From Sipunculus nudus (taxonomy: Eukaryota > Annelida > Sipuncula > Golfingiida > Sipunculidae), in assembly GCA_026874595.1 (NCBI GenBank), contig CM049317.1:68262118-68326117 (forward strand): a stretch of 64,000 nucleotides of DNA. Direction: 5' to 3'. Shown here piece by piece: positions 44,801 to 56,579 of this stretch (within the stretch, counting starts at the first letter, position 1; each line of letters opens with the position of its first letter). A program made the position numbers and the translations under genes. Below the pieces are notes generated by a model. It was given only the letters and a program-made list of their open reading frames with translations. It was not told the origin of the DNA and made no database searches.

Positions 44801-46406
44801 GCGGCAATTATGCCAAAAATAAAACCTTCGTGAATAAGACGCCAAACCTACACAGGTGAACAGTAAGTGACCCATAATTATTAAAGATTGATAATTTAAA
44901 TAATATCATCAGTATATCTGCCACTATTGCATTAAGAATTTCCACTTGTTAGAAGCACCCTTTGCTCCTTGTTCAATTAAACATTTCTAAACAAACTTCT
45001 GGTTTGATGTAAAATATTTAACATATAAAACAAGGTTTAAATACCAGTGCTCCATGACTATATAAACAACTGAATACTGGCCTTTAGCCTTATGCTTTTG
45101 TCAAAATGCAAGCTGGCAGCAGGTTTTTGTTCATGACATCAAGCTGACATATCCATAACTTTGTTTGATCAAAATGTTTAGAATAATAAAAGATGTAGTC
45201 CTTTCATTATTATAAGTCCAATAATTATGCCCAACAATCATTTAAGTTAACTTGAACAAAGGCCTCCTAAGAATCATTTCTGTGCAATGTAACAGAAGTT
45301 GAAACAACATTTTTGCAGAAGAAGACTTGTGCAGTCCTCATTTTGAAATAGCCTTACTAAGGCCAAAAGACCAATTTATGCAGCTTTCTATGAATCTACT
45401 AAAAAAAATTAACCACATCTATTCTTATACAATTGAGAAAAACCTACCCCAGGAATAATTCTTGTGAAAAATTAAATAATTCAGCTTGACAGTTTCATCA
45501 TAAACCATTTTAGAACTGAAAGAGGCTAAAATTATGTTTTTTTTTGTCTGTAAAAACAAGCTGATTTAGGTGGCATCACAAAAACTGCAATTTCAAATGA
45601 GTCATGTGACCAACATTTGCACAAAATGTGGTAATGCTAGCCCCTGTTGATTCTGAGATTGTAGCTTCCATATGCTTAGTTGGCCAAATGGTCAGATTCC
45701 TCCGCCTTAATTCATCAATCCAAACCATTTGAACTACCAATACCTCAAATTCATATACGAGTCATGTGACCAACATTTCCTTAAAATTTTGTGAAGACAA
45801 CTCCAGCCATTTCTGATACAGTAATTTTAGTATCCTTTTTTTTTTGCCAAATGACAAAGTTAAGCTTCCTGTAACTTCCAAAATTCACCTAACTGTATCT
45901 TTTCAAACAAACTCAAGAGAGATTGTTTCAGAGATTATTCCTGTGAATTATTGAACAATTTGGCTGGACAGTTTCAGTGAAGAATATTTAAAATTTTTTT
46001 TTTATTTTTTTTTTATTAAATCTAAGTAAATGCAGGTAGCAAAAAAATAAAAGTCTGATCCAGGTTTTTAGATGACTTATATTTTGCTTAAAACTGATTA
46101 AGCCTCCTGGCGATTTTGAGATATGATGGGTTAACGTACAGATGAAGGAGGAAGGCACACCAATACATAAACTCAAAGGTTTGCTAATAATGCTGAACCA
46201 TGTCTGGGAAGTGCCAAAGTTGAAGGTTATAGCACCGTCAGTAGTTACCTATGTTAGTCCATGTAGTGAAAATATAAATATATGCCGGAGGAATAAGCCT
46301 CTGGAACAAATGCTAAACTACACCTTTAATAAGCTTTGATCTAGTTTAACTTTACCACTTACCTGTGTATATGGTGGTGGTGGTCCCTGGCCCTGGGCAC
46401 CCATTA
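41744..46406 (-). CDS. DAZAP2: DAZAP2-like proline-rich adaptor, 3' part (three coding exons)
   Basis: Reading leftward, exons 46406-46363, 44710-44603 and 41872-41744 join in frame to about 93 codons including the stop. The C-terminus is diagnostic: FDAGARFDGI, SRPNIPPPPPGCLPNAAQ and the final GGSDGGYTIF match the DAZAP2/PRTB terminus (human GGSDGGYTIW). The exon border after NIP is at the same place as in vertebrates. DAZAP2 is a small adaptor reported to bind DAZ proteins, TCF4 and NEDD4-type WW domains; the PPPPYTQ here supplies a PPxY WW ligand. Human DAZAP2 is 168 residues, so the N-terminal exon or exons are missing, probably to the right of the window. The first visible exon starts mid-codon (TA then ATG). 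Two of these exons are repeated 11,977 bp to the right. Confidence 0.88.
41873..44602 (-). other. DAZAP2 last intron
   Basis: 2730 nt. It contains the left edge of the 12-kb duplication (43070) and a TGACCT-rich array (43440-44060). An 87-codon frame at 42139-42402 on the plus strand is not recognised and is not called. Confidence 0.75.
43440..44290 (-). repeat. About 145-bp tandem array rich in TGACCT, inverted relative to 23.2 kb
   Basis: Same unit family as 23205-23900, opposite strand: GATGAAAAGTTTGGCT...TGACCTTTGACCT. Exact TGACCTTTGACCT (DR1) is at 43603-43615, 43747-43759 and 43892-43904; TGACCTTGA precedes the first and third. It ends in a GC-rich GCAGCGGCGGCGCGACCGTC segment. It repeats at +11,977. 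Confidence 0.85.
44603..44710 (-). CDS. DAZAP2: DAZAP2 internal coding exon (unit 1 copy)
   Basis: Thirty-six codons, phase 0 at both ends: YPGPPPQQRPPPQTYVVQGA, FDAGARFDGISRPNIP. The FDAGARF and NIP segments match vertebrate DAZAP2 (YDAGARF...NIP). Acceptor GTTGTAG, donor CCA|GTAAGT. Confidence 0.9.
44735..44830 (+). mobile_element. GGTTGGC-type MITE fragment, copy 5
   Basis: ATACTGTGGTTGGCTTTTTG, GGTTTCAAATTTGTGATG, then AAAATAAAACCTTCGTGAAT. It lies 25 bp upstream of a DAZAP2 exon acceptor and repeats at 56712-56807. Confidence 0.55.
45245..46100. repeat. Diverged local repeats in DAZAP2 intron
   Basis: Recurring blocks ATTCCTGTGAATTATTGAAC...GGCTGGACAGTTTCA (45449-45500, 45930-45985) and GAGTCATGTGACCAACATTT (45598, 45758). 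They are spaced irregularly, so this is a decayed array. Copy at +11,977. Confidence 0.5.
46363..46406 (-). CDS. DAZAP2: DAZAP2 internal coding exon with PPxY motif (unit 1 copy)
   Basis: A 44-nt exon: two bases, then MGAQGQGPPPPYTQ, ending in phase 0. Acceptor TTTTTTGCAG, donor CAG|GTAAGT. It is either an internal exon entered with one base carried from upstream or, less likely, the start exon using its own ATG. The PPPPY is a class I WW-domain ligand. Confidence 0.78.
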
Positions 46407-47235
46407 CTGCAAAAAACAAGAATACAAGAGATGTTTTCAGTGCTGTAATTTATACTATCTACCTATTATTCTGTACCACTTCTGATATTAAATATCTTAG
46501 CCTTCCTCTGTTAAGAAACAGAAGTTTACAAGAAAGAATGTGCTTATATATATCTATATTTGGGTCATTACTTTTGGGAAAGGGGGGTGACGTTCTTCTG
46601 GCCCAAAGTGTACAAAACCATCAACCATAGTTGTTTCCTTCTTCTGCATGTGTTTCCATTGGATCTCCAAAACTGGCCTCTGATCAAGGTAAGATTTAGA
46701 GCCCCGTTTTTTCCGTTTTATAAAAATTTATTTTCCGTTTTAATAAAATCAAAATTCCGGAATTTTCCGCTTTATCTTTATATTTTATGTAATAAAATTG
46801 CTACATCTTCTTAAGAGTTAAAACTTTTAAATCCACATGATTAAATGGATTACGTGTTCAATAAGCTGTTTAAAATATTTTAAATTTAATTACTGCTAAC
46901 ATTGATGCCATAGTTACTTTACGTATATTTAAAATTATACCTGGTCCTTCGCATAAATGGTTCTTCGTCAGGCCCACACGTAAATAATCCAGCGCATGTG
47001 TTAACTGAATCGGCAAGACAGTTCTCTGCTCTGTAGTGTCTGCGTTTTACCGTCTATCATTTCAAACATTTGAAACAAGTATGGTTATATTATATTCAAA
47101 GCTATTTCGCCTCTGAGACGCTATGACATGCGGCAATGCGCAGTTTGAAAGATTATTTTAATAAGATACTGGGCGAGAATTTTTTAATTTGCAGTTTAAA
47201 TCGGCTCTAAATCCGACTTTCCGTCGTATTTGATA

Positions 47236-48802
47236 TACCGTAGATCCGCGTTTTACCGCCGCACGTCGTCTAATGGCCGCACTCCATGTTCGTAAAATAT
47301 CTGGAAGGCTCCTTCAGTGGAGTAAAAAATTCCCAAAACCTTACTTAATGGCCGCACCACATTCTCACCACGTTCCATTGCCGGGTGGGGTATGGTAAGT
47401 TTTGGGAACACAACGAAAAAAGGTTCTTTTCTTAAACGCTAGGCTGCAGCTAGGAATGCTGCGGTATGCTGATATGCAGTCAGGCATAACAGTTTTGGGA
47501 AACAGTTGCAACTGTTTATGTTGCTTGGCTTTGCTAATTAATTAATTTTATTAATTTGTTAAACCGCCTGATCTACCTGATTAGAATAGATGACAATTTG
47601 TTCGGTTTATGACGACTCATCCAAGACGAATCCTAGTAGGGCCACGAAATTAATTTGACACATCACTGAATGCCGGAGAATCTTGCGCCTTTACCTTGAC
47701 TAATTAAAGTTCAATGGGACATCAAAGCATTGTATGGGACGACTGTAATTTAAAAATTATTTAGACATTATACATCGTCGGTCATTTAACAACAAAACAT
47801 TTAAATAAACGACACCCGCGTCGGTGATCATATTTCCAGAACACCTCGGGTTGTGCTGATCATAATATATGCAAAATGGTGTCCACACCGTCAACCGGCA
47901 AAAAATGCAACAGAAAATGATTACGGAACTTGCGGGCCTTGGTGTACCTTGCGCCTTTACCCTGTCTAATTAAACTTCAATGGGACATCAAAGCCAACGG
48001 TACTCTTTATGATGGCTTTTATTTACACTCTATACAACGTCGGTCAATTAACAACCTTGACAAAACCTTTTAATAAGCGAATCCCGCGTCCTGCCTTTAC
48101 GCGTACACCCAGGGTCCTGCTGATCATAATATATGCACACTGGTGCCCGAACCGTCTGCTAGCAAAACGTGCCATATTTAAAGATTACGGAACTAGCTGG
48201 TGAGGTTATGACCTTTGAGCGCCATCTATTGACAATCTGATGAACGAAGAAGTATCTGAACGTGAACGCAGGTTTAATTGCCGAAGAACGTATGGTCTTT
48301 GGCTATCTTTTGTTTTACAGTTTATTTTAAAAGAAATGATATGTTCAAGAAATATCTTAAAATAATGTTTTACCGATATTGCAGCCATACTCAAATATAG
48401 GTACAACCGTTAGTCTGGATAGAATGCATAATGTGGCGAGTGAATATCGATCTTTTATCAATCATTGCGTGAAAATTGCCGTGGTTTATGACTGACTCAG
48501 AAAAGTTTAATAATACATATAAGCCTGTTTAAAATATCAATTTTACATTTTTTTTAAATTAATAATCAATAAAATTAATATACAAATATGCAGTATTATT
48601 AAATATACGTTCCCAGTATTCACTTCTTCCTCAGCCTATTATCGACCATTGCCCCTCGGCGGGCCGTCGAGTCTCTTGTACATGTTTGAATTCAGCCTAA
48701 CCTGCGTTTTATAGCCGCATCCCTTGTCGATAAATATTAGTCGGGATTTTCGGCTGTAATTCTTATTTTATGGCCGCGGCGGCAAAACGCGGATCTACGG
48801 TA
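47236..48802. mobile_element. 1.57-kb TIR element nested inside the 2.19-kb element
   Basis: TIRs TACCGTAGATCCGCGTTTT, then (A/G)CCGCCGC, with one mismatch in about 27. The TA at each end could be a TA target duplication (mariner-like), an inference only. It contains several TGGCCGCA-like motifs near both ends. Removing it leaves an outer element of about 627 bp. Copy at 59213-60779. Confidence 0.75.
47693..48205 (+). repeat. 256-bp tandem pair inside the nested element
   Basis: TTGCGCCTTTACC...CTAATTAAA...TTCAATGGGACATCAAAGC...TGCTGATCATAATATATGCA occurs at 47693 and 47949 with about 80% similarity. The short frames at 48009-48406 are within this and not genes. Confidence 0.85.
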
Positions 48803-48896
48803 ATTCCGTTTTTGAACCCTAATTCCGTTTTCAAACCCTAATTCCGTTTTTCCGTCCGTTTTTCGTTAAAACGGAAAAAACGGGGCTCTAAAGATT

Positions 48897-50865
48897 CATA
48901 GGTGACCCAAATTTTTTACCCAATATTTATATTACCAAGTCTTAACAATCTATTGTTGAGTCAGTTTCCATTTTGTAATTATTGCAAATTCTAATCACTC
49001 ACAAACAAAACTCCCACCGTATTTCGTATTCCATGAATATAGCAACTACAACCCTTCATATAGGGAAAGCCAACAGTAGTTCCTCTTCCATGAATGAAAT
49101 CAGAGTAGGACAGGTGAAGTGAGGCATGGATTGAGTGGCAAGGGGGAATAGAGTGAGGTGTGTTGCATATTAGCCAGACATGGGGTAATAGTAATAAGTA
49201 ATAGTAATAGTAATAGACTATTACAGCTTTTTCCATGTAATAGTAATAGTAATAGACTCAAAAATTTTAGCTGTAATAGTAATAGTAATAGAAACAGAAG
49301 GCAAAGTAATAGAGTAATACATATATCTTTCTATTACTTCCTGTGAGCCCCTTGATCATGAAGCATATCAGCAAATAATGCTGAACACACTCAATTCTTG
49401 TCCAGTAATTGCCCAGGAAGTTATTTCAAGCATGGGCCAGCTGCCACATTGCTGGTGACCACTGGTGCTAATTATATAAGAGTACTGGAGAGAGCAGGTC
49501 ACAGCAAAATAATGGCATATTCTGAAATGTACCTAGATTTATTTTCACAAGACAGTTTGCATTTTTTATCATACAGATTGCAATAACACACATTCAAGAA
49601 AAATAGAATATGGAAGCAGATGTTCATGATAAGCTTATGGTGTTTTCACTACCCATGACGTATTGAAGCCTACAATGCTATATAATCTCATACCAGTACT
49701 ACAATCACTTGGATAAAATCATACTGCAGGCACATGTATTATCTATTAATTTATATACATATTCTTTTAAAACTATTCTTTTAATATTTGTCTGTTATTT
49801 CATAGTACCAATTTTGCAGACCTTCATTATCTAAAATTATGTTAATTTATATTTTAAAATTAAAAGGATAATTTTTTTAATATATAAATTTATTTGATTA
49901 TATAATATGAGGATATAAGTAACTGTTAATATTTTATTATTTAATATCTGAAATTTTGATATCAAATAATTAGATACTGTTATGTACAAAATTTAAAGTA
50001 TAAGATTGTTAAATACCAAGTTTATTGTGAAAGTGATATAAATAATATTTTATTTGTTTTGTAAAATTGATGTAAGTTTAAATCACTCTCCATATTCCTA
50101 AATCATCCAATGCTCATTTGCTGCAATGAAGAAGGGCATGTCTGAAGAATAAAAGCCATGTATGCTACCATTATGGTAAAGTTTACCACCTCTCTGTTCA
50201 CTCTCAAGATGTACTATGTGATAAAATAAATTATGGCATCATATCAAAATGAACATATATACTGCCAAGAAGATGGGGTAGTTTTGTCTCCAGTTTAGAA
50301 TCTGTCCAGAATCTTGATATAAACAGTATTTTTATTGGATATATTTATAAGGATTGGGAAACAGGACACAGCCCCACCAAAATTCCTCTCCTGATACATA
50401 CATAAAGGACTTAATTGTCAGCTTTGATACTAAATATTAATATGACATAATCATGAATAATTCCTTTGAAGACAATTTTTAGTTACACTGAAAATCTTTA
50501 TTTATTAACTATGAGAAAGAAGATTAAATCTATATATAATTATAAATCAATATTTTACATATGCCAGAGCCTTTACAATGGGTTGCTTTTAAATTACATG
50601 TATTAAAGAGTTCATAGAATTATCTTATAATTTCAACTTGAAACGCCCCAATAATCATTTAGGTTTATATATATATATATATATATCTATATATATATAT
50701 ATATAAAAAAAACAGAATTAAAGTAGCTGAAATAATTAAGATCTCCAGTATCATTAGGCTTATTGTAAATGACAGCCAGTATAAGAAAATTGTGTAGGTA
50801 ACTGAATGATATAGGTGCTTCTAATATTATTGTATCTGCCAAAACAGAGTTTTGCAGATACTATG
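48897..50865. other. Non-coding AT-rich stretch in unit 1
   Basis: Apart from the TAATAG cluster and a split (AT)n at 50665-50705, I see nothing. It is intronic or upstream for DAZAP2. Copy at +11,977. Confidence 0.5.
49190..49325. repeat. TAATAG hexanucleotide repeat cluster
   Basis: Three groups of (TAATAG)n separated by short unique stretches, with a CTATTAC inverted piece. The NSNSN-like translation is an artefact of this repeat. Copy at +11,977. Confidence 0.9.
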
Positions 50866-51140
50866 TTTTCAGCTGCACGCCGCCACCGCCGCGGCGTAGG
50901 TGTCCGGAGAACTCCTCCGTAACCGCTTGGCGGAATTTTACGAAACCCGGGATTATATTCGGGTCACATGTGAACTGCTGCGCCCCGATTTTGTTTTGAC
51001 CTCTGACCTTTTCTCTGCGCTCTGCGTCCGTTTGTGCGTCTGTTTCCACACATAAACCCACATATCTCGGGAACCGTTTGACCGATCAGGAAAATATTTT
51101 TGCACAAATGTAGCCCTTGGAGAGCTTTATAACATACACA

Positions 51141-52178
51141 AACAAGTGACCCAGGGGTCATGACGCTCAGCTGACCAGGAAGACATTGACAAAAGTAATT
51201 TTATCATCTGAATGTCAAATTTGAATGAAATACTTTTTCCAAACTTGACCTTTTGTATAAAATCATCCAATATTCATTGGGGTACTATGGAGCTCTGTAG
51301 CATGAAGGATATGGGTAACAGACACCTATTTTCAAGGTTTACAAGATGACTTTTCAGGGGTCTCCCAGCATGTCAAAAAATAAAATTCTAGGTCCAGTTA
51401 TTATGATTTGTGCCCTGTTAACAAATCCAAATGTTTATTCTGGGGGGTATTTCAAAGCCGCATAGGATGAAGGATATGGGTAACAGAGATGTAATTTCAG
51501 GTGCACAAGGAGACTTTTCAGGGGCCTCCCAGCATATCAAGAAAGGAGATTCTAGGTCAAGTCATTATAATTTGTGCTCTGTTAACAGATGACCAAATCT
51601 TTATTCTGGGGGGTACTTCAGAGCCCCATAGCTCACAGAATATGGGTAACAGGGACCTTATTTCGGGTTTCCATGTAGACCTTTTATGGGCTTCCCTGGA
51701 GGTGAGGACAGAAGATTCTAGGTCCAGTCATTATGATTTGTGCCCTGTTTACAGATGACCAAATGTTAAAAGATCACAAAAGTAGAGAAAAAAAAATCGT
51801 AAAAAAATAAAAAAAAATACAGGTGGCGCCACCAATCTCCAGAAATTGATGAAACACTCCTTGATCAATATCCATGCAAAGAATCATGGTGATTAATGCA
51901 TTAGTTGTTCAGATACTTGAGCTTTTGTATTAAATTTTGCATTATTCTGGGGGGTACTTCAGAACCCCATAGCTCGAAGAATATAGGTCACAGTGACCTA
52001 ATTTCAGGTTTACAAGGAAAATTTCCATAGACCTCCCAGGATTTCAAGTAAGAAGATTCCCGATCTAGCGGTTACAATTTGTGCCCTGTTAACAGACAGA
52101 CGCCTGGATGGCCGGACGGACGACGGACAAAAGGTGATCCCTACAGCTCAGATGACTTTCAGTCAGCTGAGCTAAAAA
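51141..52178 (-). mobile_element. Asymmetric-ended element, copy 3 (minus), with 300-bp-unit core
   Basis: The right end (here leftmost) AACAAGTGACCCAGGGGTCA, then TGACGCTCAGCTGA; the left end (here rightmost) AGATGACTTTCAGTCAGCTG, then AGCTAAAAA, preceded by GTGCCCTGTTAACAGACAGA and GGCCGGACGGACGACGGAC. The core is an array different from the one at 23.2 kb. Copy from 63118, cut at the window end. Confidence 0.75.
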
Positions 52179-53310
52179 TTGAAAAAATACAGGTGGCGCC
52201 ACCAGAATGCAGAAACTGATGAAACATTTCATGATCAATATCCATGCAAAGAATCATGGTGATCAATATAATAATTGTTCAGATACTTGAGTTTTTGTAT
52301 CAAATTTTCCATTATTCTGGGGGGTACTTCGGAGCCCCATAGCTCAGAGGTTATGGGTAACAGAGACCTAATTTCAAGTTTTTAAGGAGACTTTTCATGG
52401 GCCTCTCAGCATGTCAAGAGAGAAGATTCTAGGTCCAGTTGTTACGATTTGTGCCATGTTAATAGATGACTGCATCTTATGAGGTCTCAAAAATAGAGAA
52501 AAAAATTTGTAAAAATAAAAAAAATACAGGTGGCGCCACCATACTGCGGAAACTGATTACACATTCCATGATCAATATCCATGCAAAGAATCATGGTGAT
52601 CACTGCAACAGTTGTTTAGATACTTGAGCTTTTGTATCAAATTGTCCATTATTCTGAGGGATACTTCAGATGACTTACAGTCAGCTGAGCTAAAAACACT
52701 TAATGGTCAATATCCATGCAAAGAATCATGATGATTTCCATATTAGTTGTTCAGATACTTCAGCTTTTGTATCAAATTGTCCATTATTCTGAGGGATACT
52801 TCAGAGTCCTATAGCTTGAAGGATATGGGTAACAGAGACCTAATTTCAAGTTTCCACAGGCACTCTTCATGGGCCTCCTTGCATGACAAGAATGAAGTTT
52901 CTAGGTCCAGTTGTTGCAATTTGTACCCTCTTGATAGATAACCACATCTTCAAAGGTCTCGAAAAAAAGAGAAAAAAAAATCGTAAAAATTTGAAAAAAA
53001 TAGAGGTGGCACACCCTCTCTGCAGAAACTGATGGAACAGCTCATAATCAATATGTATACCAAAAATCATGACCATCAGTGTTGTAGTTATTGAGATACT
53101 GCACTTTTTGTATCAAATTTTCATTATTCTGGGGGGTATTTTGGAGCCATACAGCCTAAAGAATATGGGTAACAGAGACCTATTTTCAGGTTTCCATGGA
53201 GAATTTTCATGGGTCTCCCTGTGTGTCAAGAATGAAGATTCTAGGTCCAGTTTTTATGATTTGTGCCCTGTTAACAGATGTTCATATCTTTGAAGGTCTC
53301 AAAAATGGAT
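51240..53310 (-). repeat. Tandem array, about 165-370 bp between units, TATTCTGGGGGGTA family
   Basis: Seven or so units marked by ATTCTGGGGGGTACTTCAGA (near 51436, 51601, 51945, 52313, 52652, 52782, 53127), TATGGGTAACAGAGACCT, TTCTAGGTCCAGT and ATTTGTGCCCTGTTAACAGA. Most units add ACAGGTGGCGCCACCA and ATCAATATCCATGCAAAGAA. Left-end sequences AGTCAGCTGAGCTAAAAA interrupt it at 52161-52178 and 52679-52696, so two or more element copies are joined. Confidence 0.8.
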
Positions 53311-53324
53311 AAAACATTCGTTAA

Positions 53325-53885
53325 ACAAGGGACCTATGGGTCACGACGCTCAGCTGTTATATATGATAAAAAAAATTATTTAGAAATGAGGCACATGCTG
53401 GTTTTGTGTGGTAATAAATATAAGCTGTATTATGAGTTGTTTTTGTTTAGCTTATGTATGATTTTGATAGTACCTTTGGACACAGGGAGGAGGATTGATT
53501 TCATTTATTTTATTAACAAATGGAGTACTACTGTCACACAGATTTTGACTTGGCCATATAACTTATAAGCAGAATATATAATATAAGGGTTTAACTATTA
53601 ATTTAAAACAAGGGACCTATGGGTCACGGCGCTCAGCTGATATATATGATAAAAAAATATGATTTAGAAATGAGGCACATGCTGGTTTTATATGGTAATA
53701 AAAATAAGCTGTATTATGAGTTGCTGTGGTTTAGCTTATGTATGATTTTGATAGTACCTTTGGAGACAGGAAAGAGGATTAATTTCATTTATTTCATTAA
53801 CAAATGGAGTGGGATTGTCACATAGAGGTTTTGACTTGGCCATATAACTTATAAGCAGAACATATAATATAAGAGTTTAACTATT
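53325..53885 (-). repeat. 283-bp tandem pair starting with the family end
   Basis: Both units begin ACAAGGGACCTATGGGTCAC, then G(A/G)CGCTCAGCTG, and continue ATATATGATAAAAAAA, AGAAATGAGGCACATGCTGG, TAGCTTATGTATGATTTTGA. They are very similar with scattered differences. The twin 68-96-codon frames are due to this duplication. Confidence 0.88.
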
Positions 53886-55046
53886 TATTAAAAAAATTAC
53901 AAATATTGTCCTAAATAATTTTTATTAAAAATAATAAGAGAATAGTATGATTTTTTCAAATAAAATATAACTGAAATGATTATTAAAATAATATTAAAGA
54001 ATATATTCATGAATACATTCATTAATACATTTGGAAAATATTTGCACTGGTATTCATATACTTTCATTTTTACCTGAATTCCCATTCTTATGAAAGAAAT
54101 TTCATAATGGAGTACATATTCATATTCGTGTTTAAATACAATTGCAAAGTATTCGCACCATGTCTGGTATTTATTCAGTTTTCACCAAACAATGATGTTG
54201 AGAATCCAGAATATACAAAATTCACACATTTAAATAATGATCATAAGTACCTGGTTTTACGGCTTTTATTTATATTAAAAAAAAAAAAAATGTAATATAT
54301 TCATTTTGGACTAATTTCACATCAATGTACACACTAGACACAGTAGGAATCTAGATTAATATTATCAACTGCATCTTTGTCTATAATTTATTTCCTTCAT
54401 ATGATCCCTAATGATTAGTAATGAATAATATGATTAACTTTTTTATCATTAAAATTGAACTGAAAAATACCATAGGTGACTGCATGGCGATATTTGGAAT
54501 ATGTGACATTCTATCCATCGATACAAGATTCTTATATCATCGGTAACTGCAAGTTAATTTCCTGTTATTATCAACTATCAAATTCCTTTTCTATTTTTCT
54601 TTAATTTGTTATTAAAAACCAATAAAAATTTATTAATTTTTTGTTTATTGTTATGTTGTTGGTTAAAACTACTAGATGAGTTTGGTTGGACACCTGGATC
54701 AACTGTGGCTGGCCATTATATAATAAGCTGCCTGGACACCTCAGTTTATGCCTCGCCTCAAGCATGCATAATTTGCTGAAAGTTCAACAAGGTCAACATA
54801 CAGGTGACTCAAGAGGTGCTACAGAGAGCCAAGGTCTGACATGGTCTCATAAAAACATTAATAAAAGCTACAATTTTTGGCCAATTTCTTTCAGCTTTTC
54901 AAACTGAAAAGCTGAAATCTTTATGTGTGCATGATATGAAAATTATATCAACAGTACTCACAGGAAACAAACATGCCATGGTCAAAGTTGGGTAAAATTT
55001 AAGGTACTAATTTTATATTTATACTAATAACTTATAAAATTTGAAA
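53886..55046. other. AT-rich right part of duplication unit 1
   Basis: No gene recognised; the 73-codon frame at 54686-54907 has no domain. This is the part of the unit whose second copy would lie beyond the window end. Confidence 0.5.
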
Positions 55047-56579
55047 ATACATCTCTTGTATCAAGGTCACTGACATTTATGTTTAAATTTTGTTTACATG
55101 GGTGCATGCTTGCTTTGAAAAAACAGTACATAGATACTGCAGTCAAGATAGCACAAAGCTTTGCTACTACAGTAGAAGATCATTTATCCAAAAAAGGTTT
55201 ATTTGAAAATTGAAAACTGAGAACCAAAAATTTGATAATTTATCCAATATCTAAACAATGACCAAAAATACAACTGTATTAACGACTGTCTTATTCCAAG
55301 CAAATGTACATAGAGAATAGGAGGGATTAATTATGCAAAATTGCATTATAATTTTCCAGGAACAGTAAGCAACTAGAAATTTCTGGCACTGGAGATGCCT
55401 AAGTATCCCCAGATATATAATAGGCTCCTGTGACCTTTACCTTTGACTTTGTGACCTAAAAATGGATAGGGGTCTTCCTCTATTGTCTGGTGAAATATAT
55501 GAGCAAGATGAAAGGTCTGAGATGAAAAGTTTGGCTGAAAATGCATCAACAATCTTTTTAAAGATGTGTCCTGTGACCTTGACCTTTGACCTCATGACCC
55601 CAAAATCAATTGGGATCTTGCTGTTTTTATAAGACATTTATAAGTCGTGTTTGCAATCCATACATAAAAAAGCTGGAATTATCATCCAGACACTAATTTT
55701 TTTACAGTTAGCTCCTGTGGCCCTGACCTTTGACCTTGTGACCCAAAAATTGATATGGATTATCCACTATTGGAAAGTGAGATATATGTATAAGATGGAA
55801 GATCTGGGATGAAAAGTTTGGCTTAAAATGCATCCACAATACCTTTAAAGATCCGAGTCCAGTGACCTTGACCTTTGACCTCATGACCCTAGAACCTAAA
55901 GGGTTCTTACTTTAGTGGCTGGCCATACATAAGTCATTTTTGAAATACTTATGGCCATAACACTGGGGATATCATAAGAGATATGTGATTTTCACCAAAT
56001 ATTGAAATAATAAAGGTCAAGGCCACTCTCATGGTAAAGGTCATGACCCAAAGTTAAACAGACCTCATCCCCTTACCCATCTCTCTACATGTTCATAATA
56101 TGAAAAAAAAAAACATTTTAAATAGGCTTTGTCCTCTTACCTATATCTATACAAATATGAAATTTGAAAAAGATCAATGACATATTTTTTTAGTTATCCT
56201 GCTCGCAAGATTTTTCTGCAGCGGCGGCGCGACCGTCGTAAACCATAGTTACCCGACTTTGTCTTGGGATACAATAATTTCAATGTACTTTACATGATAC
56301 ATTGATTAAACTGACGGAAAATAGAGAAAATGTTATTGCCAAGCTTTATTTTGGACTAGTTTCATTTATTTGTGGTTGTCTGTCAGTATCTGACAATATC
56401 TTGTATTTGTTTATCATGGTGAATCCTGGGAAAGCGTTTATCTGATAAACGATGCTCCACCGAACTTATTACTTGAGTTTTATTCACAACTTTCATTGAA
56501 AGTCAAATGGGCAATGAAACCTCAATTGCAATGAGTACCGCCCTTTCAGTGGTCTTAAAAATGTGGAAAATAAACTTAC

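Larger units (their letters stand above)
46697..48890. mobile_element. 2.19-kb TIR DNA transposon, non-autonomous (outer of nested pair)
   Basis: Perfect 24-bp TIRs beginning TAGAGCCCCGTTTTTTCCGT. The six bases AAGATT stand directly outside both ends (46691-46696 and 48891-48896). The TAGAG terminus fits the loose hAT consensus, but the 6-bp duplication is short for hAT, so the superfamily is open. Subterminal ATTCCGTTTT repeats lie at the right. No transposase ORF. Copy at 58674-60867. Confidence 0.85.
43070..55046. repeat. 11,977-bp tandem duplication, unit 1
   Basis: The sequence starting ATACATCTCTTG at 43070 restarts at 55047. Upstream of these two points the sequences differ (G at 43069, A at 55046, then no similarity), so the left edge is exact and shows no homology at the breakpoint. 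The unit carries two DAZAP2 exons, a TGACCT-rich array, a nested TIR element and a 300-bp-unit array. Confidence 0.97.

Noticed and set aside
49158-49346. NSNSN-rich small protein
   Set aside because: Translation of the TAATAG repeat.
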